From NCBI GenBank assembly GCA_019634625.1, contig JAHCBA010000002.1:1-64000 (forward strand): DNA of 64,000 nucleotides, given 5' to 3'. Position 1 is the first letter of the stretch, and each line of letters opens with the position of its first letter. Made by a program: the position numbers and the translations under genes. The notes beneath the pieces were generated by a model that did not search any database, was not told the origin of the DNA, and saw only the letters and a program-made list of their open reading frames with translations. The stretch comes from Verrucomicrobiia bacterium. GTDB taxonomy: Bacteria; Verrucomicrobiota; Verrucomicrobiia; Limisphaerales; CAIMTB01. Of this stretch, positions 9,304 through 19,100 are shown one piece after another.

Positions 9304-10803
9304 GTGCGGATGCGCCCCGACCTCCGGGCCGGCACCGCCGCCATCCACCGTGACGATCTGGTGAAGACCTCACGCAGCCGGCTGCAGAGTGGTGTGCTGG
9401 CGCTGGTAACGCTGGCCCTGGGGCTCCACGCGTTCTTCGCCTACCGCATCGCGCGGGAGGAGGTGCTTGGCGAAGCCGACCAGTTTGTCCGCGACAAGGC
9501 GCGGCTCCTGGCACGCGGCGTCAATCCCGCCAACCCCGCGTTCGTCGAGTTCAACGAACGCGACTGGCGCGATGACCGCTTCACGCCCTACGCCCAATCC
9601 TTCGATGTCGCCTGGGACCCGCGGTTCGTGTCGAGCCGCCTGGATCATCCGATTCTCGTGACGGACGAGTTCCGGCGCCTCGCCCGGCATCCACTGGGCA
9701 TGCATGTGGACGATGTCGTGGACGCCGTGGGGACGGCCTACCGCGCCGCGACAGCCGCCGTTCAACGGGGCGAGGAGGTTTTTGGCTACGCGCTGGTGGC
9801 GGTCCGGGTGTCGGACCGCGACGCCCCCTTGCGGCACCTGGCGCTCCGGCTGGCCGGCGGCTCCCTTCTTTGCATTGCCCTGACGGCGGCGGGGCTGCAC
9901 CTGGTGCTGCGGCAATGGCAGCTTCCTCTAGTGACTTTCGCCGAGACGGCCCGGGGGATTGCCACGCACGGGGCGGGACGGCATCGGTTTGTCGCCCCGC
10001 CCGACTCTCCGGAGCTGGTGGAACTGGCGGGCACCTTCAATCAGCTCCTCGACCGCCAGGCATCCCTCCAGGAATCCCAGCAGCGCTTCGTCGCCGACGC
10101 GGCCCATGAACTCCGCACGCCCCTCACCGTCCTCCGCGGGGAACTCGAGATTGCCCTGCGTCGCGAACGGTCCGGGCCCGAATACCGCGAAACGATCGAG
10201 AACTGCCGGGAGGAAATCGAACGTCTGGCCCGCCTGACCGAGAACCTGCTCGCCCTTGCCCGGCTGGATTCCGGCGCCGGACTCGAACTGCGCGAATCCC
10301 TCGACCTCGGCACGCTGTGTCGCGAGGCGGCCGAACGCCTCGAACCCCGGGCCCGTGAACAGGGGGCCGTCTTCGATGTGCAGGCGACGGCCACCCTGCC
10401 GGTCCTCGGTGACCGCCTGGCGCTCGAACGGGTCCTCTTCAACCTTCTGGACAACGGCCTGCGCTACACCCCGCGCGGCGAGATGCTGACGCTGCGGGCC
10501 TTCTCCGGGGAAGGCGGCGCAGTGGTGGAGGTCACCGACAAGGGCGTCGGGATCCCGGCCGACCATCTCGACCGCATCTTCGACCGTTTCCATCGCGTCG
10601 AGACGTCCCGCCCGCGTGAACGGGGTGGCGCCGGGCTCGGTCTGTCGATTGTTCGTTCCCTGGTCTCCGCCCATGGCGGCACCATCACGGTCCAGAGCGA
10701 ACTCGGACGCGGCAGCACCTTCACCGTGCGCCTTCCGGACGGGGGCGATTCCCGGCCCTCTTCCTTGGAGCCAGTCGATCAGGGTTCGCGAACCACCCGG
10801 TAG
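9304..10803 (+). CDS. Membrane sensor histidine kinase
   Basis: This is a 499-residue kinase starting at GTG 9304. Transmembrane segments are at about residues 29-48 and 183-203, flanking a periplasmic sensor region of about 130 residues with no recognised fold. A HAMP-like linker (about 205-258) leads to the H-box FVADAAHELRTPL with phospho-acceptor His268. The ATPase domain follows, with N-box LFNLLDNGLRY, G1 VTDKGVGIP, F-box IFDRFHR and G2 GGAGLGLSIV. It phosphorylates the regulator encoded just upstream. Its stop lies 25 bases inside the 3' end of the convergent FG-GAP gene, so transcription of the two could interfere. Confidence 0.95.
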   Translation: MRMRPDLRAGTAAIHRDDLVKTSRSRLQSGVLALVTLALGLHAFFAYRIAREEVLGEADQFVRDKARLLARGVNPANPAFVEFNERDWRDDRFTPYAQSFDVAWDPRFVSSRLDHPILVTDEFRRLARHPLGMHVDDVVDAVGTAYRAATAAVQRGEEVFGYALVAVRVSDRDAPLRHLALRLAGGSLLCIALTAAGLHLVLRQWQLPLVTFAETARGIATHGAGRHRFVAPPDSPELVELAGTFNQLLDRQASLQESQQRFVADAAHELRTPLTVLRGELEIALRRERSGPEYRETIENCREEIERLARLTENLLALARLDSGAGLELRESLDLGTLCREAAERLEPRAREQGAVFDVQATATLPVLGDRLALERVLFNLLDNGLRYTPRGEMLTLRAFSGEGGAVVEVTDKGVGIPADHLDRIFDRFHRVETSRPRERGGAGLGLSIVRSLVSAHGGTITVQSELGRGSTFTVRLPDGGDSRPSSLEPVDQGSRTTR

Positions 10804-12980
10804 AAGCGCGTTCCCTCCAGAGGCTCCGGGTCCGTCCAGCGATGAACGCCATCCCCGTACTCGGGCGCGACCGGCGACGGCACCCAGGCCGGCAGCGTGT
10901 CCGAGGTCTGGACCGTGAACCGCGCCCCCGCCGGGCCCTGCCATGACAGGCTGACCGCACCGTTCGCAGCCACCGCAAGACCCAACAGCGGCCGCTCCAC
11001 CGGCGTCGGGTCGCCGTCCGGGCGGGACGTCGGATCGAGCGGATGGGTTCCCGCGTCGTGTTCCTGGCGATTGGTGAATCCGTCGCCGTCGTCGTCGGCC
11101 TCCGGGTCCGCTGCCAGACTTCCGAAGAACCGCCGCTCCCAGGCATCGTCGAGACCGTCCCTGTCCCTGTCGTTCGCCTCCCCCGTTGCCTGGGAATGGG
11201 CGGCCCCTCCGACGGTGTATAGAACCGTCTGCACCGGCCCGGCGATTCCCGAGGGGTCGACTCCGTAGAAGGACACCGTCGCCGTGCCAGGCACCGATGC
11301 CGGTCCGGGTCCCGTCTGCCACGGCCCCGCCTCCACGCGGGATACCACCACCACGTCCGGAGCCGAGGAGAAGGTCACTGCAATCGGGCCCGGGTAACTG
11401 CCGGGAGACGGTGCGACGCCCACGGCCGCGGTGAGCATCGCCGCCGGGCCGGCCTGGAAATGGAGGCTGGACGTTGGCTCCCACTGGTTGGCCAGGGCGA
11501 AGGCCGTCCCCGGCAGACGGCCGGGCAACGGAAGGGATCGGCTGGTGTCGCCGCCCAGTCCAAGGACCGAATCCCGATAGGTGGCGGTGGAGGCGGTGAC
11601 CGCGCCATCCTGAACCTGCGCCCCGCGCGTCCAGTCGCCGGCGGCGAGTCGCGCGAATTCAAGGGCCCTGGCATCGGCGAACGGATCGCGGTCATACACC
11701 AACACCCGCGCCACCACGGGTCTCGACGCCATGGCGGGCAGTGGAGACGTCCCTTCGAAGATCAGCCTGCCGTCGCGCAGGGCGTAGTGCCCGATCGCCG
11801 TCGGCCCTCCGTCTCCCATCGGATCGCCGGTGGGTTGCAGCAACGTGGCCAATCCCTCGCCGGTCCAGACGCCCGGCTGGGCGAAGTCCTGACCCTCGGG
11901 CGGCGTGGCCGAATCCACCCGTTCGAGCAACCCGGTGGCGGACCATCGATAGACGGCCTGTTCCCGGGTGAGATCGCGGGCGACGAGGAAGCGCCCATCG
12001 AACCGGGCCCGCGGGAGGGACTGCCAGGAGAGGACGTCGTACTCGAAGGGAATCGACGCGACCTCCGGCAGACGCCCCTCGCCGAACTCCCACGGGATCA
12101 CCAGCAACTCCGACAGGCCGGGTCCCCACGCAACCAGCGTGGCGCGGGTCGGTGGATCCCCCGGTCGCCTCGTGTCCAGCAATCCCATCGTCCCGCGCTT
12201 CAGGGTCACATCGCCGATCTTCGCCAGACCGGCGGCCTCCTCCGATCCGCGAAACAGGGAGAGCTGCGGCACGGGCACTTCGGGGCCGGTTCGGGGCGGT
12301 TGATGGTGCCAGGTGAGTTCAACGACATTGGTGTTGATGCCCGGCCAGAGGTCGCCCATCGAGGCCACGCCGAGGGACCCGTGGCCCGGAAACTCCCCGG
12401 CGGGGAACAGGCGACGCCGGATCTCCAATGCCCCCGGGTCCCCGGGCAACGTGTCCCGCCTTCCAAAGATCGTCGCGAGGTACGGAGTCGGCGTCTCCAA
12501 CGCGAGTGCCGTCAGCGACTCGGCCGCATCGCGTCCATCCCCGAAACCCACCGCCCAATCCATCGGACCCCCTGCCAGCGGGACAATCCGGATCCCGGGT
12601 TGTGTCTCCGACCGTTCCGGACCGAACAGGACCAGGACCCGGTTGGCATCCGGATGGGCCAGGGCCAGGTCGTCCCTTCCATCGCCATTCAGGTCCGCCA
12701 CATGGATGAACAGGGTGTGAAACCAGGCGTGGTCATCGAGCGGGACGGATTGCCATGCGCCGTCGGGCCGGCCGGTCCGGTACTGGATCCAGAGCCTGCC
12801 GCCCTGCCACAACGCCAGATCCGGCGCGCCGTCGCCGTCGAAATCGCCCGCCCGCAGGATCGGCCCGGTCCAATCCGGACCGTCCATGAACGCCTTGCCG
12901 GAGAGCGGCGCGGAGGCGAGGGCAGCGACGCCCAAGGCCAGGAGGAGGGACCCTCGTCGCAGGGAAGTTCCAGGTTTCAT
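10779..12980 (-). CDS. Secreted FG-GAP/VCBS-repeat protein, third gene of a secreted cluster
   Basis: This gene encodes 733 residues from the ATG at 12980, which lies four bases after the stop of the upstream gene and gives a signal peptide (LLLALGVAALASAPLSGKAF). Calcium-binding FG-GAP-type motifs occur near the N-terminus (DFDGDGAPDLALW, DLNGDGRDDLALAH). Near the C-terminus a thrombospondin-type-3-like stretch (DRDGLDDAWE, DDDGDGFTNRQEH) is followed by a Trp-rich terminal domain (SLSWQGPAGARFTVQ) often seen at the ends of verrucomicrobial exported proteins. The propeller-like repeats suggest an extracellular binding or scaffold protein. No enzyme motif is visible. It is translationally coupled to the 1068-residue protein upstream and probably belongs to the same surface assembly. 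Confidence 0.85.
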   Translation of the reverse strand: MKPGTSLRRGSLLLALGVAALASAPLSGKAFMDGPDWTGPILRAGDFDGDGAPDLALWQGGRLWIQYRTGRPDGAWQSVPLDDHAWFHTLFIHVADLNGDGRDDLALAHPDANRVLVLFGPERSETQPGIRIVPLAGGPMDWAVGFGDGRDAAESLTALALETPTPYLATIFGRRDTLPGDPGALEIRRRLFPAGEFPGHGSLGVASMGDLWPGINTNVVELTWHHQPPRTGPEVPVPQLSLFRGSEEAAGLAKIGDVTLKRGTMGLLDTRRPGDPPTRATLVAWGPGLSELLVIPWEFGEGRLPEVASIPFEYDVLSWQSLPRARFDGRFLVARDLTREQAVYRWSATGLLERVDSATPPEGQDFAQPGVWTGEGLATLLQPTGDPMGDGGPTAIGHYALRDGRLIFEGTSPLPAMASRPVVARVLVYDRDPFADARALEFARLAAGDWTRGAQVQDGAVTASTATYRDSVLGLGGDTSRSLPLPGRLPGTAFALANQWEPTSSLHFQAGPAAMLTAAVGVAPSPGSYPGPIAVTFSSAPDVVVVSRVEAGPWQTGPGPASVPGTATVSFYGVDPSGIAGPVQTVLYTVGGAAHSQATGEANDRDRDGLDDAWERRFFGSLAADPEADDDGDGFTNRQEHDAGTHPLDPTSRPDGDPTPVERPLLGLAVAANGAVSLSWQGPAGARFTVQTSDTLPAWVPSPVAPEYGDGVHRWTDPEPLEGTRFYRVVREP

Positions 12981-12984
12981 GAGG

Positions 12985-15900
12985 TCAGTCCGGGATGGTG
13001 ATCGAGTTGGAGGCCAGCACCGCGGCGATCTCGAGATCGTCGTGATGCCCGACCACGGTGTAGGCGTAGGCATGACCGCGAATGGCGGGCTGGGTGTCCC
13101 AGACCCAGATCCGGTAAGGCCCGGCGGGTTCATCGGAACGGCGCCGGATGGCCAGGAACCGGTCGTGGACATGCATCACGGGATTCAATGGCGCACCCGT
13201 CACCTGCACCCGGAAATCCCGCATCAAGGGCGTGATCTGCGTCATCTCGCTCCGCCGGTACGCCGAGGTCTGGTGCCGATACACCACCAGGGGAACGGGC
13301 ACCGTGAGGTAGGGCAGCAGGGACGTCCCCCGGATCTGCGCGGGAGCGGTGCCGGTGCCGGGGAACAGAAGATCCTCCTCGGCGATGGTGCCGATTTCGA
13401 CGCGCCCGAATTCCTCCTGGGGATCGTACTCGGCCCGCGGCGAGACGCCGGGAAGGATGGGCGGCACCGGGCGCGCCGGCCACGGCACCTGCGGTCCGCC
13501 GGGCGCGCTTCCCTGGACCAGCGACACCGGGACCTCGTCGCTCCAGGGACCGTAGGCGACAGACACCACCCCGTTGTCGGCCACATGCGAACGCAGGGCG
13601 CGAACCCGGACCCGGTACTCCAGCGCGGACAACAGTCCGAAGCCCTGCCCGAACTCCGGCCCGCCTTCCCCGAACCCGGCCGGAATCCTCGGCGACCGGT
13701 ACAATCCGTACTCGGTGGCGATGACTTCCTGGGCGCCCGGCACGACCAGCCACGCCACCTCCGGGGCTCCGGGCGGCGGCGGCAGGAAGGCGATCTCGAA
13801 TCGTTCAAGGCCCGGCGGCGGACAGAACCATTCCACCACGGACGGCACGACGACGGGCGGTTGGACCGGGCCGGGAAGGGCCATGGCCCGGGTGATCTCG
13901 GGTTTCGGCATCGGTTCGGTGCCCAGGGTCTCCACACAACCCAGCCTGGCGATGGCACTGGCATTGCCGTCGCCATCGAAGACCTGGGCGTAATAGCAAA
14001 GCGTCGCGGGCGTGGCCGGGGTCGCCGTGTCGCACCATTCGGAATCCGGGAACTTCCCGCTCTCGACCTGGACCAGCCGCGGGTAACCCTCCGTCCGCCG
14101 GTACACGCGCCATTCCACCGCCCCGGGCACGGGCTCCACGACTCCGCAGACCCCGGTGATGCCGCCGCCTTCGGGATCGACGGGATCGGCGAAGCCGGGC
14201 TGGCAGGGCCACGGACGCGGCGCGCAGTCGAGCGCGGCGGTCCAGCGATGCAGCGGCACCGCGCCCGCGGACGTCAGGCTGAGACCCTGGATCCAGGGTG
14301 AGGCATGGCCTCCCGCGGTGCCGAACCGCGCCTCGAGCCGGAAGCTGGCAAATCCCGACAGGTCCAATGCGGGCAGCGTTCCGGGCCACACCGTGTCGAA
14401 GTGATACTGCCCCAGCACCGTGCCGCTGAGCCCGTCGCGAATCAGCGCCCAGACGATTCCCGGGTCGCCGGGGAGCAATTCGATGGGAACCGCACTCGCG
14501 GGTCCGGCCTGGCCGGTCACGGCTGTGAAGGCCCCCGTCACCAGGCAGCACCGGGTGAGAATGCGTCCGCCCGGCACACCGGGGGCGCTCCAGTCGCGCA
14601 GCACTCCGAACGCCGGCGCTCCGGGGCCGCTGAGATTGCCGTGGCCGGCCGGGGAGGGGCAGGCGGCAAAGGCCTCGTTGCGGATCGTGTACCAGAAGGT
14701 GCGCCCCGCATCGCCGGGCAGCGCAGGGGCGGGCGGCGCGGTGGGAAGCTGGATCGAACCGTCATCCAGCCATTCCACCCGGGCCGAGGCACCGGCGTTC
14801 GGCAGGCGGACCAGGAGATTCGAGATCGACGGCTGCCCGGCGTGGCGCAACGCGTCATCATGGGAGTTCCATCGATACACCCAGTAGTGCGAGATCACCT
14901 GCGGGTCTTCGCGGGCCCAGGACACGACCAGATCCTCGCCGCCCTGCTGGGTCGCCTCGTCGTACCGGGGCCGGTTGTCCACCCGGACCTCGCGCGGGAC
15001 CAGTGGCGGCATCCGGTCGCACACCACGACGTCCAGGCCCGCACTTGGAACCCCCGCGCGCCGGAAGTGGTCGAGGGCCGCCACGTAATAGGTCACCTCC
15101 TCGCCGGGGGCGAAGGGTTCACCGCCCTCCTCGAACCGGAGCAGGTTCGCCGAATCCCGATCGTCGGCGATGTAGTACAGATCCGGCGGAGGCGGCGCCG
15201 GGCAGGCAAAGGTCAGATCGGGCAGAACCGGACTCCGGTTAACCGGAACGATGAGACCCGAGGCGATCCCGTCGGCGAGACCGGCCGGATCCAGCGCGGC
15301 GGGCGGAGGCGCTCCCTGCGCCGCCACCCAGGCGCTGCGATGCACACGGTAGAGCTGGAACCCGGCGACGTGAAGGGACCGCAATGCCAGCGCCTGCGGG
15401 GTGCACCAGCGCAGCAGCACCCGCAGATGTCCGCGCGGACTGGGATCGACCGCCTCGGAGAGCATCCCCGGCGCCGGAAGCGCGGCCGGTTGCAGTCCGG
15501 AAGTCAGGCTCGACACCACCACGCCCTCGGTGTCGGTGGTCGGGTCGAATTCGCGAAGTTCAAACGTGGACACTTCGCTGCTCGGGACCTGGGCGAGGTA
15601 GGCCCGTCCGAGGGCCATCGCCAGGGGCGGATGCAGTCGCGGCAGATGATCGTAGAACAACTGCTCCGGGAATCCCGTCAGCGGCGAGGTCATCGCCAGG
15701 GCGATCTTCTCCGCCAGCGACACCCCGGCCGGAGGATCGGGCAGCACGCCTTCGAGAGCGGTCTCCAGCGTGTCCAGGTCGAACCCTGCCGCCGCGGCTT
15801 CGGCCAGGATTCCCTGCAAGGTGGGCACATGGGCGATCGGTTGGACCACCGCGAGCAGCGAGAAAGCACCGGCATCCCCCGGAGGACCCGGCTTGCGGCG

Positions 15901-16191
15901 CACGGCGTAGGCCGGCGCGAGTTCATAGCCGTCCAGCGGCTGCCACAGGAGCAGCACCTGATGGTGTCCGGGTGCGGACGCCGGCCCCACCTGGGCCACG
16001 GCCCCCAGCATGGGCGTCGCGGCCTTCATCGGGGTGGGAGCCAGGGCGCCAATCAGGGCGAGCAGGCAGGTGAGGGCGCCCAGCCGTTGAACCCGGCGCC
16101 GCCGGAAGGGGTCGGGAAGGCGGCATTCCCGCGACGTGGACTCGGGGACGGATGGCATCGGAGGGAGTGAATGGGGGATCATGTTAATCAT
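12985..16191 (-). CDS. Large secreted protein with Fn3-like repeats, second gene of a secreted cluster
   Basis: This gene encodes about 1068 residues from the ATG at 16191, which overlaps the upstream stop codon by eight bases; an ATG at 16182 is an alternative. A basic N-terminus and a hydrophobic stretch (LGALTCLLALIGALAPTP) form the export signal. Recurrent tyrosine phrases such as FQLYRVHRSAW, YWVYRWNSHDD and WRVYRRTEGYP are spaced like strands of fibronectin-type-III modules, but I cannot assign each domain. There are no catalytic motifs, transmembrane segments or sorting signal. Pro and Gly are abundant. The overlaps with both neighbours show that the three proteins are made together. 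Function unknown; a surface or matrix role is inferred. Confidence 0.8.
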   Translation of the reverse strand: MINMIPHSLPPMPSVPESTSRECRLPDPFRRRRVQRLGALTCLLALIGALAPTPMKAATPMLGAVAQVGPASAPGHHQVLLLWQPLDGYELAPAYAVRRKPGPPGDAGAFSLLAVVQPIAHVPTLQGILAEAAAAGFDLDTLETALEGVLPDPPAGVSLAEKIALAMTSPLTGFPEQLFYDHLPRLHPPLAMALGRAYLAQVPSSEVSTFELREFDPTTDTEGVVVSSLTSGLQPAALPAPGMLSEAVDPSPRGHLRVLLRWCTPQALALRSLHVAGFQLYRVHRSAWVAAQGAPPPAALDPAGLADGIASGLIVPVNRSPVLPDLTFACPAPPPPDLYYIADDRDSANLLRFEEGGEPFAPGEEVTYYVAALDHFRRAGVPSAGLDVVVCDRMPPLVPREVRVDNRPRYDEATQQGGEDLVVSWAREDPQVISHYWVYRWNSHDDALRHAGQPSISNLLVRLPNAGASARVEWLDDGSIQLPTAPPAPALPGDAGRTFWYTIRNEAFAACPSPAGHGNLSGPGAPAFGVLRDWSAPGVPGGRILTRCCLVTGAFTAVTGQAGPASAVPIELLPGDPGIVWALIRDGLSGTVLGQYHFDTVWPGTLPALDLSGFASFRLEARFGTAGGHASPWIQGLSLTSAGAVPLHRWTAALDCAPRPWPCQPGFADPVDPEGGGITGVCGVVEPVPGAVEWRVYRRTEGYPRLVQVESGKFPDSEWCDTATPATPATLCYYAQVFDGDGNASAIARLGCVETLGTEPMPKPEITRAMALPGPVQPPVVVPSVVEWFCPPPGLERFEIAFLPPPPGAPEVAWLVVPGAQEVIATEYGLYRSPRIPAGFGEGGPEFGQGFGLLSALEYRVRVRALRSHVADNGVVSVAYGPWSDEVPVSLVQGSAPGGPQVPWPARPVPPILPGVSPRAEYDPQEEFGRVEIGTIAEEDLLFPGTGTAPAQIRGTSLLPYLTVPVPLVVYRHQTSAYRRSEMTQITPLMRDFRVQVTGAPLNPVMHVHDRFLAIRRRSDEPAGPYRIWVWDTQPAIRGHAYAYTVVGHHDDLEIAAVLASNSITIPD

Positions 16192-19100
16192 TGAGGTTCC
16201 AGCCCTGGCCCTCGACATGTTCGGCCTGAATGCCGACGTCGAACCCGACACACAACGGGCAGATACCCACCTTGCCCGACAGTTCGGCCCCGCCGACATA
16301 GCGGTAGAGCCCGCCCGAGATTCCGCCCTGGAGGAAGGCGCTCCCCCGCACCTTGACCAGGCACAGGTACTCGGCGGAGACGCCTCCCTCGAGACGGCCG
16401 CCCACCTCAACATTGGCGAAGTCATAGTTGGAGTCCTGCACCCAGGCCCGGATCCCGGCCGTCACCGAACCGCGGTAAAGGCACGCCAGTGACGCCATCG
16501 GAACCGTCGCCTCGCCGAACACATAGATTCCCGTGAACGCATGCCCCGGTCCGACCGGCCCCCCCAGCACGAACCCGGCGTCCGGATCCCAGGAGAAGGC
16601 ATCGAAGGTGCACGTCCGCCCGATCACCACGCCGCCCGCGGTGTCGATGACGGTGTTCCCGATCCCGAAGCCGCCGCGCGCCCAGGCGCTGACATAGAAC
16701 TCCTGCACGGCCGGTCCGATCGAGAGTGTCGCGGAGAACTCCTGCAACCCGAGCCCGGGCATGCTGAACCCCTGCTGTTCGAGTTCGAGCCCGCCCGCCA
16801 ACTGCAACAGCTCGCCATCCTCGGTCCGGGTGAATTTCGACTGCACGGTGATTCTGGATCCGCCGAACATCGAGGCCGGCCCGAGGGACGAACCGAGCAG
16901 GATTTCGTTCACCCGGCCGGGCACGCCGCCCCAGCAGCCCACCGGCCCGTCGGAAGTCAGTTCACGGAACTGGTAGAAACCGGTGAACTCGACGGGGATC
17001 TGCACGCCGGGCACCGGGGTGGGCAGGTTGATGACGGCCCGGTTGTCGATGCGGAGCTGGGTGAGGCGGTCGCCCCGGATCTGCGCGCGGCCATCCCAGT
17101 TCACCGACTCGACCACACTCGAGAACGACTTCACCGGCTGGATGGCATCGATCAGTTCCTCGAGGGCCACCATGGCGATGGCGACAATCTGGTCGTTGAT
17201 CGCCTGGAAGGCGGTGTCCAGCGCGGACCGCACGGCCGAGTCGGTGTTGTACACCCACGACCGGAACACCGCCTGGAGGTTCGCCGAGACCGGCGTGGCG
17301 GCGAAGGCGTCGCGCAGTTCGAGCCGCACCCGGGCGCGAAGTTCCTCCACCGAATAGGCGCCCGGATCGTGGCCGTACCCGCCCTTCAGCCAGGTGCCGA
17401 TCCGCTGCTTGAGCAGGTTCGACATCTGCACGTATTCGGCCAGCGGCGTGAAGACGGTGTCGCGAAGCTGGGCGAAGAACATCTGTCCCTGTTCGAGCGC
17501 CGCGATCAGTTGCCCGATGGACACCTCGAGTTCGGCAATGGCCTCGCGAATCTCAAGGAGCCGTCCCACCGCGCCCACCCCGGGACCGCCGTCGAACTCG
17601 AGCTCGGCCAGCACTTCGTCCCGCAGCCCGGCCGGCAGGGCATCGACATCGATCCCCACCGCTTCGAGGCCCGCCACGATCAGCGTCTCGGCCTGCTGCA
17701 AGGTCATCAGGACCTGCCGAACGGTCTCCAGCGTGCCGATGGCCGAGGACAGCGCCTGGCTCGCCTGATCGGTCAGATTGAGGGCGGCGTCCGCGGCGTC
17801 GGCGAGACCCGAGAGCGTTCCGGACAACGGGTCGCCAAGGTGCTCGTCGAGCGCGGCGTCAATGGCCGCCGCCGCGCCGTTGGCCGGCAACTGCGCCACC
17901 AGCGGCACCACCACGGTCTGCTCCAGCGCGGGCAGGATGACCTCGTCCAGAAGCTGTCGTATCTGCGAGTCGAGCAGGGCCGCCAGGCGGTCCAGTCCGG
18001 CGCGAATGCTCTCGACCGCCGCGTTCTCGAGATGCCCGGTGATCCACGACGCACCCTCCTCGACCAGCAGTTCCGGGGCCGCCAGCAGGCTGAGGTTCAG
18101 AAAGGCGCTGAACCGCAGATCCGCCAGTTCCGCGTTGAGCCGTTCCACCTCGCTGTCGGAACCCAGCACCACCAGGTCGATCCCTTCGGGTTCCGGCGAC
18201 CGGAACGATCGGGTCAGCGGATCGAACCGGACCGCGTAGTCGAACGGCACGGTGCCGAACCACACCTGTTGCGCGCGGGGCAGATGGGTGTTGCCGGTCC
18301 GGTAGGCCTCGACCTCCTGGCCCGGGGGATACCCGCGATGGTTGGCATCGAACCCGGCCTGGTTGAAGAAGGTGTTCCCCGCCGCAGCCCAGCCGCCCTT
18401 GAGAAACAGCGGCGGCTCCGGGGTGGCCGATGACCCGAGGATATGCCCGTGCACGGTGAGGTCGCGGAAGAAGCTCACGCCGGCCGCACCCGCGACGTTG
18501 ATCCATCCGGGGCCGGCGGTGAATGCGGCGTAGTCGTTGAAGTAGGTCCGCCGCACCGCACTGAACGGATACCCCGCCAGGTCCACCATCGGGCTCAGAA
18601 CCAGGTGACTCTCGCGACCGAGCGCGTCGGTGGCGACCAGCGTCCCGTCCGGACGCGGATAGAGAAACCCGGCGGGTTCCTCGTCGAGATGCGCCACATC
18701 GGCGGTGATGCCGAGTTCGAGCAGCGCGTCGTCGGTGGCGCAGGGTTCGTTCGGGTCGTGGGTGAACCGCAGGGACCGCGTGACGATCCGGGTCGCGCTC
18801 CAGTAGGCCAGTTGCTTCTGGGTGTCGGCCGGATCGATCTGCCCGTCGGTCAGGTTGCCGCAGCAGTTGAGCATCAGCCGGTCGAAGGCCTGCGCGAATC
18901 CGGTCGGGTACGGAAGTTGCACCGACCCGTCGATGCGGCTGTCGTGCGGCGTGTTGCCCAGGAAGCTCAGTCCGAAGCTCGACAGACTGACGTCGTACCC
19001 GTAGGCCGGCAGTTGATGCGGGCCTTCGGAGGATTCGTGGATGCCCGCGACGCCGGAGAGACGCGCGTAGTACTTCGAGTGGGTCGCCAGCGGATAGATC

